From: an uncultured Bacteroidales bacterium
Lineage (GTDB): Bacteria; Bacteroidota; Bacteroidia; Bacteroidales; UBA932
Direction: 5' to 3'
DNA: 64,000 nt
NCBI GenBank assembly: GCA_934667175.1
Contig: CAKULN010000007.1
Location: forward strand, 23,705-87,704
The translations under genes and the position numbers were made by a program. Below the pieces are notes generated by a model. The model made no database searches, was not told where the DNA came from, and saw only the letters and a program-made list of their open reading frames with translations. Positions 10,014 through 19,282 of this stretch are shown here, piece by piece (the first letter of the stretch is position 1; each line of letters starts with the position of its first letter).

Positions 10014-13000
10014 ATGAAAAGAATATTAAAAGCCACATTCACAGTCCTGTTCGCCTCGGTCCTGCTTCTGGTCTCCTGCGGCAGCTACGATGACACCGAG
10101 CTTAGGGACAAGGTGAAGGACCTTGAGGACCGCATGGCCAAGCTTGAGTCGGCGGTCAACACCAACACCCAGTCCATACAGGCCCTCGTGGAGGCGTCCA
10201 ATGGCAAAGACGCCGTCACCGGATTCAGCGAGCTGACCGACAAGTCGGGCTACGTCATCACGTTCGCCTCGGGCAAGAGCATCACACTCTACCATGGTAA
10301 GAACGGCCAGAACGGATCGACCCCTGTCATCGGTGTGAAGGCTGACAGCGACGGACTGTACTACTGGACAGTAAACGGTGAGTGGCTTCTCTCCGGCGGA
10401 CAGAAAGTGAAGGCCGAGGGGGAGGACGCCGTCACGCCAAAGTTCAAGATAGAGGACGACAACTGGTTCGTCTCCCAGGACGGCGGCAAGACATGGACGA
10501 ACCTCGGCAAGGCCAAGGAGAAGGACATCTTCAAGAGCGTGGCCCTTGACGGAGGATTCGTGAACGTCGTGCTGGCGGACGGCACCTCATTTAAACTCGC
10601 GGTCTCCGACGGCAGTCTCGTTTCGGCGGTCGGCAGCATCAATGTTGTTCCGACATGTTCGGACGGAGCCGGCAGGGTGACCCGCAGGAACGGCTGGAAC
10701 ACACTCACGCTCAAGTACGAGATCCTGCCTTCCGGCACCCTTGACAAGCTTTCAGCAAGCGACGCCGTGAAATATTCAGTGAAGGCGGTCTACACAGCCA
10801 CTAAAGCCTCCGCCGGTGATCTGATTGACCTTGAGGTGACTAACGTCTCCGCCAGCGGTGATTTCCTGATGGTCAAGGTCAAGTGCGACGCCCTCGACAA
10901 TGCGTTCTTTGACGGGACCCTCGCCGCTAGCGTGTCCCTTCATGTCTCGGACGGTGTCGGCGACGTGGCCTCGGCCTACACCCCGATCGTCTACGGCGGA
11001 GAGTTTGTCACTTCCAAAGACTTTGATGCCAACAACATAGTGCTTTCGCTCGGCGTGGTCAGCGATGTGCACATCAACCAGCAGGCACAGGCGAACAAAT
11101 GGAAGTCAGCGCTTCAGCAGCTAAAGGCCAAGGCTCTTGAGAATGACGCTAACGGAATGGCAGGAGTCCTTGTCGTCGGCGACCTCATTGACAACCCTAA
11201 CAACTCACAGTTGAGCCTGTTCAAATCGACCCTCGAATCCGAGATAGATGTTACAAAGACACCGATGATCTACACCATCGGCAACCACGATGTTCCTAAC
11301 TATGCTTGGGCGGCTTCTATGGTCAATGATGTCGCCTATATGAGGAATATGTTCGGGGACAAGTACTTTCAGGCAGATCAAGATCAGGAAATGAGGGCAA
11401 AGTACGAGGCGCGCCACTGCGTCATCGGCGACTATCATATTCTTGCGATATCTCCGAACGGTGACAGCCCTATAGCTTATGACCCAACTGCCGTCACATG
11501 GCTTGACAACCAGTTGGCCGCCATCACCTCCGCCGAGCCTGACAAATACGTCATCATCCTCACCCACCCGATGATCAAAAACACCGTCTACGGCAGCCGT
11601 CTCGGCGAGGAGGGAGGAATATGGGAGTCAAGTTATCCGCATTACTGGGCGACAGACGTCCTGACTCCGGTGCTTAGAAAATACCCTCAGGCGGTGGTGT
11701 TCGGCGGTCACCTCCATTTTCCTCTCAACGACCCGCGCAGCGTATGGCAGGAGGACTTCTCCGTCTTCGGATGCGCATCCGTCCGCTACATGGCCATTGA
11801 GAACGGCAAGTATGAGGACATGTCCAGCGCCACCGTGATGCAGGACTGCAACGACTTCTCTCAGGGCAATCTGCTCCAGTTCGACGCAAGCGGCAACATG
11901 CGTGTGCTGAGGATGGACTTCCAAAACAAGGACGTCATCGGGGATCCGATCGTCTCCTCATACCCTACATCAGACAAGAGCCACCTCACTAAGTACAGCC
12001 ATACGACCCGCAGCCTCGCCAACGCCGCCCCGGCCCTCTCGACACTGGATGTCGATGTCACGGACGGCACCGCCACGGCCAAATGGGCTGCCGGAACGGA
12101 CGACGAGTTCGTGCACCACTACGTGCTCACCCTCAGGAAGAGCGGCGCCGTGGTGTCAACAAAGAAGATCCTCGCCGACTTCTACAAGAGCGCCAAGACC
12201 TCGGGGATGAGGAAGGAGTGGACCCGCTCTCTTGGCAGCCTCGAGAACGGCACGTACGAGCTTACCCTCGATGCCTACGACTCATGGGACGCCGCGGCGG
12301 AGCCGCTGACGAAGACGTTCCAGGTCGGCGCGGCATCCAACGGTGTCTGGACTGACGACAAGGCCGGAAGCAAGACGGTCTCTGGAGGAAGCGGCAGCGT
12401 CTCGAATGACTGGCTGACATATTCCGACGGCAAGGTCTCCTGGACCGCCAACACCACCGGCAGGCCGAGAACCGCGAAGATCACCCTCCCGGATGCCACT
12501 GAATTTTCAGTGACCCAGATCTCGGAGGAGGATTTCAAGGGCGGCTGGACGTTGTACTCCAAGCTTTTCGATCCGAACAAGACTATAGGAAAGGGTACAA
12601 CCAACGCTTATCCCGTTGCTCTGACTTTTGGAGAGCCTCTGAATAAAGAGACATTGAAGGATGTCTATGGATCTGAACATACCAACAATATCGGTGTCAA
12701 AGGTCTGTATTTCAATGCCGTGATGGATGCCACAGTGGAGATTGACTATAAATCCCAATCCGTCAGTTTCGGAATATTCCTTGACAGGCGTGCCGCTCAG
12801 GATGCCGGGAATGGCCGCTATGTGGCATTCCTTCCTGAATTGAACATAGGGAACGCTTGGGGAGCTATGAACAATTATGTTTTCGCTCCAGGTGCTGGAG
12901 TGTTCTCTGATAACAATTATGAGTGGCTCTGGTTCAGTGTAAGTAAAGATTTCAGCACTCTTAAATACTTATATGAAGGCAGTGGCCAGAAAACCTCCAA

Positions 13001-13142
13001 AGGCGGACATTACATCTGTGGTATATCATGCGTCAAGGCTACATCAACAAACGCATCTACTTTGGCCTCAAATTATGACGTGATTTATCAGGCCAACTAC
13101 AATAATGTCGGTTCACAAGGCATGTACTTCACAAGAAACTAA
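10014..13142 (+). CDS. Multidomain calcineurin-like metallophosphoesterase lipoprotein
   Basis: Likely surface-anchored phosphoesterase of 1042 residues. The lipobox is LLLVSCGS. Residues 25-75 form a coiled coil (LRDKVKDLEDRMAKLESAV) followed by tandem small beta domains of the PL29-N/DUF4988 type to about 185, then a beta domain to 330. The catalytic domain has the full metal-site series: SDVHIN (about 350), GDLIDN (388), GNHD (423), THP (516) and GGHLHF (564). A fibronectin-like domain (about 660-770) and a BACON-like segment with KVSWTANTTG lead into a C-terminal beta module shared with the product of 17253-19040. In a mannan-type locus it could remove phosphate from phosphomannan, but that is inference only. 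Confidence 0.85.
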   Translation: MKRILKATFTVLFASVLLLVSCGSYDDTELRDKVKDLEDRMAKLESAVNTNTQSIQALVEASNGKDAVTGFSELTDKSGYVITFASGKSITLYHGKNGQNGSTPVIGVKADSDGLYYWTVNGEWLLSGGQKVKAEGEDAVTPKFKIEDDNWFVSQDGGKTWTNLGKAKEKDIFKSVALDGGFVNVVLADGTSFKLAVSDGSLVSAVGSINVVPTCSDGAGRVTRRNGWNTLTLKYEILPSGTLDKLSASDAVKYSVKAVYTATKASAGDLIDLEVTNVSASGDFLMVKVKCDALDNAFFDGTLAASVSLHVSDGVGDVASAYTPIVYGGEFVTSKDFDANNIVLSLGVVSDVHINQQAQANKWKSALQQLKAKALENDANGMAGVLVVGDLIDNPNNSQLSLFKSTLESEIDVTKTPMIYTIGNHDVPNYAWAASMVNDVAYMRNMFGDKYFQADQDQEMRAKYEARHCVIGDYHILAISPNGDSPIAYDPTAVTWLDNQLAAITSAEPDKYVIILTHPMIKNTVYGSRLGEEGGIWESSYPHYWATDVLTPVLRKYPQAVVFGGHLHFPLNDPRSVWQEDFSVFGCASVRYMAIENGKYEDMSSATVMQDCNDFSQGNLLQFDASGNMRVLRMDFQNKDVIGDPIVSSYPTSDKSHLTKYSHTTRSLANAAPALSTLDVDVTDGTATAKWAAGTDDEFVHHYVLTLRKSGAVVSTKKILADFYKSAKTSGMRKEWTRSLGSLENGTYELTLDAYDSWDAAAEPLTKTFQVGAASNGVWTDDKAGSKTVSGGSGSVSNDWLTYSDGKVSWTANTTGRPRTAKITLPDATEFSVTQISEEDFKGGWTLYSKLFDPNKTIGKGTTNAYPVALTFGEPLNKETLKDVYGSEHTNNIGVKGLYFNAVMDATVEIDYKSQSVSFGIFLDRRAAQDAGNGRYVAFLPELNIGNAWGAMNNYVFAPGAGVFSDNNYEWLWFSVSKDFSTLKYLYEGSGQKTSKGGHYICGISCVKATSTNASTLASNYDVIYQANYNNVGSQGMYFTRN

Positions 13143-13177
13143 ATATTATCTCTAATCACAATTAATTTTATTTAACG

Positions 13178-14431
13178 ATGAAATTACACTTATTAACACT
13201 GACCGCAGCGGTCCTCGCGACATTCGCGTTCTCCTCCTGTGGCGAAAAGGATCCCGACTATGGCGATCCTGCCGTAAAGGTTAGTCCAGGTGAGTTGAGT
13301 TTTGAGTCAACAGGCGGTTCTCAGACCGTACAGTTGACCGCGACTGTGGACTGGACTGTTGAGAATTCATCTTCCTGGGTGACGGTTGTCCCGATGCAGG
13401 GCGAGCCTTCCAAGGAGGTTCAGACAGTTAATGTGACAGTTGACGCCAACGACGATGTCGAGCGCACCGCGACCGTCACTTTCAAGCAAGTTGACGGAAC
13501 ACTTACCGCCAAGCTTACTGTCAATCAGAAGTATTATCTCCCTGACATTCAAGATTCTGACGTTAAGACCGTCTCTGGCAATGTCAGCGCCAAAAAGTAC
13601 CAGAGATTCAGACTTTCCGGTGTTGTGAAGAGTCTCAAGAGCGATGGCTCTTTCAACCTCGTCGACGAGACAGGCTCCATCCCTGTCGCCGGCCTGAATG
13701 CAAGCGAGCAGCCTTACGGAACGGATGGTGGCGCTTTGGATAACGTAAAGGAGCGTTACACTGTGACTGTTGTCGGCTACCGTGTCGATGACGGTGGCAA
13801 GGCTCAGCTTAAGTACGCCTTCCTTGAGAAAGTGACTGAATATTCAGAGCAGGATCCAAACACTGTTGCCACAAAGTCATTCCCATATACCGCTGACTAT
13901 AAGACGGCGGAGAATGGAGTCATTGTCAACAACCAGGTGTTCCCTTATGCCTTTGACGCACTTTGGTCTTGGAGCGCCAACACCGGTTGGCAGGCTTCCG
14001 GCAACAAGAATGATGTGGACTACACGACAGAGGCCACCCTCTACACTGAGAAAGTTGACCTTAAGAATGCCGAGAAGCCGATTTTGGTTTTCGAGCACAT
14101 TGTCGGCAGGACTTTCGTGGACATGGACGTGGCGAAAGAGCAGACCTCCGTTTGGGTGAGAAAGGACGGTGGAGAGTGGAGCAAGCTTGCCATCACATTC
14201 TCTTATCCTGATGAACTTGGCGAGCAGACTGTCTCCGAGGACATCAAGCTTGACGCTTATGTTGGATCCGTTGTTCAGTTCGCTTTCAAGTACACCAGTG
14301 AAGAGGGTAAGTCTGCCGGTATCTGGCAGATTCTCAAGGTTGAAGTCAAGAAGAACGAGGAGCCTACCCAGCCTGACAACTCGACCGGTACTGAGGACTA
14401 TGACAAACCGGGTTGGGACTGGAACAAGTAA
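13178..14431 (+). CDS. BACON/OB-fold/choice-of-anchor lipoprotein
   Basis: Surface lipoprotein of 417 residues, no enzyme motif. The signal ends at FSSC (Cys21). Residues 30-115 form a BACON domain (VSPGELSFESTGGSQTVQL and TVENSSSWVTV). Residues 120-215 look like an OB-fold of the DUF5689 kind (RFRLSGVVKSLKSDGSFNLV), and the C-terminal 190 residues like a jelly-roll of the choice-of-anchor/DUF5017 kind. The tail is rich in Pro, Asp, Asn and Lys. BACON domains are thought to help tether or bind mucin and glycans. It is separated by 35 bp from the phosphoesterase gene and by 19 bp from the next gene. The domain calls other than BACON are tentative. Confidence 0.75.
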   Translation: MKLHLLTLTAAVLATFAFSSCGEKDPDYGDPAVKVSPGELSFESTGGSQTVQLTATVDWTVENSSSWVTVVPMQGEPSKEVQTVNVTVDANDDVERTATVTFKQVDGTLTAKLTVNQKYYLPDIQDSDVKTVSGNVSAKKYQRFRLSGVVKSLKSDGSFNLVDETGSIPVAGLNASEQPYGTDGGALDNVKERYTVTVVGYRVDDGGKAQLKYAFLEKVTEYSEQDPNTVATKSFPYTADYKTAENGVIVNNQVFPYAFDALWSWSANTGWQASGNKNDVDYTTEATLYTEKVDLKNAEKPILVFEHIVGRTFVDMDVAKEQTSVWVRKDGGEWSKLAITFSYPDELGEQTVSEDIKLDAYVGSVVQFAFKYTSEEGKSAGIWQILKVEVKKNEEPTQPDNSTGTEDYDKPGWDWNK

Positions 14432-14450
14432 TCTTTGAATTGGATTTAAG

Positions 14451-17234
14451 ATGAAAAAGACTATAAAAATGCTTTTCGCGGCCGCTTTTGCGATAGTTTC
14501 AGCGGCCTGCGCCCGTGAGGAAATCTTCGAGAACGAGCAGACAAGGGGAGAGGCAAGAACTTTCACCTGCGCTATTGATGAAGATGCTCAGACCAGAACG
14601 GAAATCACCAAGCAGGGAAAGACTGTATGGAAAGAGGGAGACAAGATTCTGGTCTCCAACGGAACAGAATCCGACACGCTTGCGGTTGACTCCAAGTTCG
14701 CCGGACAAAAGTACTTTGAGTTCACGACGACACTTCAAGGCAAGATCTATGTGGTCTATCCTTATAATTCAGTGAAGGAGATCAAGGATGGCAAGTTCAC
14801 TCTTGAGATTCCTGAGGTGCAGAACGGAGAGTTCGGCAGCGCCAACATTGCTTGCGCTATAGCCGAGGACAGGTACGTTAAGATGAAGAACGTGACCGCT
14901 GTCCTCAAGTTCAGGGTGCCTAAGGAGGTTACCACGCCTGTTACCTCTGTGGTGATCAATTCTGTTGACGACAATGTCGCGGGACAGTTCAATGTTGATC
15001 TTACGAGCGGCACGCCGACCATTGAGACACCTGCGGAGAATACCTACACGACAAGTGTCACGGTCAAGACGGACGGCAACAACGGCAACAACTTCTACGC
15101 CACCGTTATCCCTGGAACCTACAAAGCCGGTTTTACAATGTCCGCTGTCACTCTTGACATCAACAAGGCCATTGAGAACAAGACCACCGTCTCAGACAAG
15201 GAACTCAAGGTTAACGCTTACTATGACCTTGGAAACATCGGAACTAATCTCCAGCCTCTTGGTGGAGACGGCTCCGCCGCCAAGCCTTACCTGATCAACA
15301 ATTACGCTGAGTTCTTGATGTTCACCAACTACGTGAACTCCGGAAAGACAATGCGCGGCCAGAGTGTCAAACTGATGAATGACATCAAGGGTGTGAAGAC
15401 TCCTGTTGGAAGCATCAAGTTTGAGAAGGGCATTGTCGGAGTCGGCAATGAGATCGAGAAGGGTAATATTCCTTTCCAAGGTGAGTTTGATGGGAATGGC
15501 AAGACTGTCACCGTGAATCTCAGTGTGAACAATGTCGAGGAGGCTGTCGCCTTGTTCCCTAATGTCGCTGACTCTGCCTACATCCACGATCTTACAGTGG
15601 CGGGAAATGTTACTTCTACATATAAGCATGCCGCTGGTCTTGTCGGTTTCCTGCGTGTGCATGGCAACTACGACGGCAAGACCTCTATTAGAATCGTGAA
15701 TTGCAAGAACACCGCAAACGTTAGCGGTTACAATTACAATGGCGGTATAGCAGCTTGGGTTGACATCTATAAAGATACTCAGAATAACGCCAACGCTATA
15801 CTATTTGAAAACTGCTCGAACGAAGGAAACGTTACCGGCAAGACTGACCAGAACGGTGGTTTGATTGGACATTTCGAATATGCGACCGTCAAGAACTGCT
15901 CCAATAAAGGAGATGTCAAAGGTACTATTGACATAGGTGGAATCGTAGGACTTGCGAGACCAGGGACTATTCTTGATTGCTCAAATTCGGGAAACATCAC
16001 AGCGACAGCCGAGGCGAAGACAAATAATGCGAATTTCTACAACGGAAGTAAGTTTTGCGATCATGCTGGTGCGGCTGGAATCGTGTCGTTCGCACAAAAC
16101 ATAACACTCAAAAGATGCTCAAATTCAGGCACGATATCAGGACAAAACAAGACTGGCGGTATTGCTGGATGTGCATATTGGAGTTCTGTATATTCTAGCA
16201 AGAACATCGGAAAGGTTTCAGGAACAGTGGAAGCTGTTGGAGGAATTGTAGGCTGGGCTTTAATTCAGGCAAGAATTCATGATTGCTTGAATACTGGTGA
16301 GATTACTAATGCAAAATGGCAAGCGGCTGGTATTGTTGGCCAAGCTCAAACAGGCTATTATGACAAAAAACAGGTAAAAGACATCATAATCAGTAATTGC
16401 ACTAACGAAGGAAATGCTACTGCTGGCTCAAATGGTGCAGCGGGTATTCTTGGATATGCAACTCCTGGAGATGCCATTAATAACATTACTGTCATAGGGT
16501 GTGAAAATAGTGAGAAATCTACAATTACATCTGCCCAGTATGTTGGTGGAATTGTTGGTGCCTTGAGTAAAATTGGTAGCGGTTGGGCTAAAATATTTAT
16601 TCAAAATTGTGAGAACCACGGTCATATTGTCGGAACAACAGAGGGGCAGAAAAATAATACATTCATTGGAGGAATTTTAGGAGGCTTTTTGTCGCAAATT
16701 AATTCTCAGGGAATATTTCTTGCCAATTGTATTAATACTGGTGTAATTGAATATGCTGATCCAGCATCCCTTTATCCTAATGCGGGAGGTATAGTTGGAA
16801 GGCTTTGGTGTCCTGGACCTAGTGGAACAGGCGTGCATAATTGCTACAATTCAGGAGCCGTTAGACCTAAGACAGGATCTCCAATTGCAGGTGCATTATA
16901 TGGCGCTATTGTTGGGTATGTTCAACAAGGAGGCAATCCTAATGCTAAGATCAGCCATTCATATTACCTCGAATCTTCTTGCGATCAGATTACCGGGAAA
17001 GACTCAAAGTATAACAATGAGGGCAATATCTCTGTAGTGGATGCCGCCGGGATACTAGCATCACCAGCTAACATTAATGGCAATACGTATAGCAATATCG
17101 TAGATGCATTGAACGCATGGAGAAACGGCAATCTCACTTACTATTCATGGACAGCCGGTCCTAAGTTCGTCTATCCGTCCTACGCTGACTTCGGCAGCGG
17201 AGACTATGACCTTGGAAACGGTGGACAGATCTAA
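14451..17234 (+). CDS. GLUG-repeat surface lipoprotein with fimbrillin-like N-terminus
   Basis: Large adhesin-like lipoprotein of 927 residues. The lipobox is VSAAC (Cys20). Residues 30-265 resemble the fimbrillin-like beta fold (ARTFTCAIDEDAQTRTEI, then GKTVWKEGDKILVSNG). From about 300 to 860 there are roughly a dozen copies of a glycine-rich GLUG-type motif with the core GGIVG (for example IGGIVGLA, TGGIAGCA, VGGIVGWA, AAGILGYA), which stack as a beta-helix. DNA for the later repeats (about 16.0-16.95 kb) is clearly more AT-rich than the flanks, as if recruited or expanded separately. It lies between two other lipoprotein genes of the operon. The role is probably adhesion or glycan binding; no catalytic residues are recognised. 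Confidence 0.8.
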   Translation: MKKTIKMLFAAAFAIVSAACAREEIFENEQTRGEARTFTCAIDEDAQTRTEITKQGKTVWKEGDKILVSNGTESDTLAVDSKFAGQKYFEFTTTLQGKIYVVYPYNSVKEIKDGKFTLEIPEVQNGEFGSANIACAIAEDRYVKMKNVTAVLKFRVPKEVTTPVTSVVINSVDDNVAGQFNVDLTSGTPTIETPAENTYTTSVTVKTDGNNGNNFYATVIPGTYKAGFTMSAVTLDINKAIENKTTVSDKELKVNAYYDLGNIGTNLQPLGGDGSAAKPYLINNYAEFLMFTNYVNSGKTMRGQSVKLMNDIKGVKTPVGSIKFEKGIVGVGNEIEKGNIPFQGEFDGNGKTVTVNLSVNNVEEAVALFPNVADSAYIHDLTVAGNVTSTYKHAAGLVGFLRVHGNYDGKTSIRIVNCKNTANVSGYNYNGGIAAWVDIYKDTQNNANAILFENCSNEGNVTGKTDQNGGLIGHFEYATVKNCSNKGDVKGTIDIGGIVGLARPGTILDCSNSGNITATAEAKTNNANFYNGSKFCDHAGAAGIVSFAQNITLKRCSNSGTISGQNKTGGIAGCAYWSSVYSSKNIGKVSGTVEAVGGIVGWALIQARIHDCLNTGEITNAKWQAAGIVGQAQTGYYDKKQVKDIIISNCTNEGNATAGSNGAAGILGYATPGDAINNITVIGCENSEKSTITSAQYVGGIVGALSKIGSGWAKIFIQNCENHGHIVGTTEGQKNNTFIGGILGGFLSQINSQGIFLANCINTGVIEYADPASLYPNAGGIVGRLWCPGPSGTGVHNCYNSGAVRPKTGSPIAGALYGAIVGYVQQGGNPNAKISHSYYLESSCDQITGKDSKYNNEGNISVVDAAGILASPANINGNTYSNIVDALNAWRNGNLTYYSWTAGPKFVYPSYADFGSGDYDLGNGGQI

Positions 17235-17252
17235 TTTTGAGGAGGAATCAAA

Positions 17253-19040
17253 ATGAAAAAGAAAATATTCGCGTTAATCGCTCTTGCCGCCGCTTTCGTC
17301 GGCTGCTCAAAAGAAGCTTCTGAGACTCCTTCCCCTGCTGCTGAAGGACAGAAGTTTGTCATCACCGCCTCTGTCGGTGATCCTGCGACAAGGCTTGGCT
17401 ATGTTGAGAATGACCAGAACGGTTTCACTGCCAAGTTCACTTCATCTGAGAAGATCAGCCTTTATTTCCTGAAGGCTGACAACTCTGTGGCTGTCAGCCG
17501 CGTTCTCAACATCGATGGCTATTCCATCTCTGATGATGGAAGAACCGCCAAGTTCGAGACCACAGACCTTGTGATCCCTACGGATGCAGTGAAGCTCGCT
17601 GCCTATCTCTACTCTGGCAGCGGTTCTACATATTCAGATGAGAAAGCCACGACAGATCTTAGCCTTCAGGCTAACCTCGGTGCCGCTCAGTCCCATCATA
17701 TTCTTTACACCACTCTGAACACTTCTGACATTAAAGTGGATGAGAACGGCATTTCTACCGCTAACATCAAGTTCGCCTACAAGACCGCGCTTCTCCGCTT
17801 TACTCTGACTTTCCCCGAGGATGTAAAGGTGACGATGGACGACAAGACAGTCATCACACTCACCAATGCCAACAACACTGTCCACAATGCTCTTGACATT
17901 GTTTGGGGAGAGTTGGCCGAGTCAAGTGCGAAAGGCGACATTGTCTTCTACCCGACAGACACTTTGGATAAGAAGAACGTCGCTGTCGCCTATGCTTGCG
18001 TCTGGGCCGGTGACAACTTCAAGGACAGCAAGCTCTCAATGGTTCAGGGCGCGGACACCTACAGTGTTGACCTTGATCTTAAGAAAGAGACTCTTGAGGC
18101 CGGAAAAGTATATGATGTCGCAAGGACTATCACGAATGTCGTCAAGCCTGTGACAATGTGGGCTAATGATGAAGCAGGCTCTGTTGAGTTTAAGTATAGC
18201 GGTGGTGAGGAAGTTACCAGTGATTGGCTTTCATGCAAGGATGGTAAGGTTTCCTGGACCGCCAACACCTCTGGTGTTCAGCGTAATGCCAAACTTACCT
18301 TCAAGAACGGTTCCTCTTTCGAGATGTGGCAGGCCGATCCTAAGGATCTGGTCGCTACTTTCGCCGGGGATTACACTCTTACCGGTGATGTCAGGACTCC
18401 TACCAAGGGTGGTGCTGCCACACAGGCTACGGCTGATGACCAGACCGGTGTTAAGTATGGGTACAACGGCAAAGGTGGCATTAAGAAGAATTGTTGGTAC
18501 GATCAGGCTTGGACTGCCGACGGCAAGGGAACCAGCATAGATATCACACTTGAGGCTGCGCAAGGTGAGCATGTAATGTGCGCCAAGGGCATCTACGAAA
18601 ATCTTGTGATGCCGGTTGATATCCTTATTGATTACGAGAAGCAGACTTTCGGAATGAATTTCGTGATTGAGAACAAGGCTTACCCTATCACCTCTGGCAT
18701 GTATGCCGACCTTGGTCAGTACGGCGCTTTTGCGACTGAGCTCATGGAAGGAGCCAACTGGTGCCTTGGCTTCGGCAATGGTGGCGCTTTCAACTACAAC
18801 GGGGCAGTTGATCTTTCAACAGGTAACGTTGTTGTGAAGTTCGCCAAAGGTCAGAAGTGCACAGCCCACAACCAGTACAATGTTGTAGGTATCCTAGTGA
18901 ATAGGTACACATCCCAAAACACCGCAGGAACCGCTCTTATCCGTTCGCAAAAAAGTACTTATGCATTTAAGAACATCGAATCGTCAGGTGCCGCCTATGC
19001 AAGAGTGATCCAGAACGACTTCACCATCACCAAGAAGTAA
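17253..19040 (+). CDS. Fimbrillin-like lipoprotein sharing the C-terminal module of the phosphoesterase
   Basis: Last gene of the operon, 595 residues. Lipobox AAFVGC (Cys18). Residues 25-290 look like the fimbrillin-type lipoprotein fold (EGQKFVITASVGDPATRLGY at its start). A short BACON-like stretch at about 320-365 (WLSCKDGKVSWTANTSG) closely matches the one at about residue 800 of the phosphoesterase encoded at 10014-13142, and both are followed by a beta-rich C-terminal module of about 220 residues. A GGAGG-containing stretch lies nine bases before the ATG, unusual in this organism. A strong terminator follows 51 bp after the stop. The function is probably surface binding. Confidence 0.75.
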   Translation: MKKKIFALIALAAAFVGCSKEASETPSPAAEGQKFVITASVGDPATRLGYVENDQNGFTAKFTSSEKISLYFLKADNSVAVSRVLNIDGYSISDDGRTAKFETTDLVIPTDAVKLAAYLYSGSGSTYSDEKATTDLSLQANLGAAQSHHILYTTLNTSDIKVDENGISTANIKFAYKTALLRFTLTFPEDVKVTMDDKTVITLTNANNTVHNALDIVWGELAESSAKGDIVFYPTDTLDKKNVAVAYACVWAGDNFKDSKLSMVQGADTYSVDLDLKKETLEAGKVYDVARTITNVVKPVTMWANDEAGSVEFKYSGGEEVTSDWLSCKDGKVSWTANTSGVQRNAKLTFKNGSSFEMWQADPKDLVATFAGDYTLTGDVRTPTKGGAATQATADDQTGVKYGYNGKGGIKKNCWYDQAWTADGKGTSIDITLEAAQGEHVMCAKGIYENLVMPVDILIDYEKQTFGMNFVIENKAYPITSGMYADLGQYGAFATELMEGANWCLGFGNGGAFNYNGAVDLSTGNVVVKFAKGQKCTAHNQYNVVGILVNRYTSQNTAGTALIRSQKSTYAFKNIESSGAAYARVIQNDFTITKK

Positions 19041-19091
19041 TCACACCACGAATGCCCTCCGGCTAACCCCGTTCGGCATCCCGATACTCCC

Positions 19092-19128
19092 AAATCCGGG
19101 CGCCCCGCCAAGGCCGCCCGGATTTTTT
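19092..19128 (+). terminator. Rho-independent terminator of the glycan operon
   Basis: The arms AAATCCGGGCG (19092-19102) and CGCCCGGATTT (19115-19125) pair fully and run into six T. It follows the last lipoprotein gene. A nearly perfect inverted copy lies at 20159-20194. Confidence 0.88.
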
Positions 19129-19164
19129 GCTCTCTGAAAAAATCTGAAAAATATCCTCTATTGT

Positions 19165-19195
19165 TTTGTGTATTCCAAAATATTTAATAAATTCG
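19165..19195 (+). promoter_or_regulatory. Promoter of the candidate small RNA
   Basis: TTTG at 19165-19168, a 19-bp spacer, then TAAATTCG at 19188-19195. This matches the Bacteroidetes -33/-7 pattern except for one C in the -7 box. Confidence 0.5.
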
Positions 19196-19200
19196 CAAAA

Positions 19201-19257
19201 CAAAGCATCGCCATACTTTCTTGTATGGTTACAGCCGCTCTTGTAGCGGCTTTTTAA
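19201..19257 (+). ncRNA. Candidate small RNA of about 57 nt with two hairpins
   Basis: A promoter-like sequence ends at 19195. The next 57 bases form two clean hairpins: CCATAC (19211-19216) with GTATGG (19223-19228), and AGCCGCT (19233-19239) with AGCGGCT (19245-19251). The second is followed by five T, as in an intrinsic terminator. There is no open reading frame of note in it. It could be a free-standing small RNA or a leader that attenuates the NYN gene starting 26 bp later. I do not recognise it as a known family. Confidence 0.5.
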
Positions 19258-19282
19258 TTTAAAACATTGGTCTAAATCAAGA

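Noticed and set aside
13877..14566. 229-codon minus-strand frame over the BACON/GLUG gene junction
   Set aside because: It is antisense to two well-supported genes and carries no recognisable domain.
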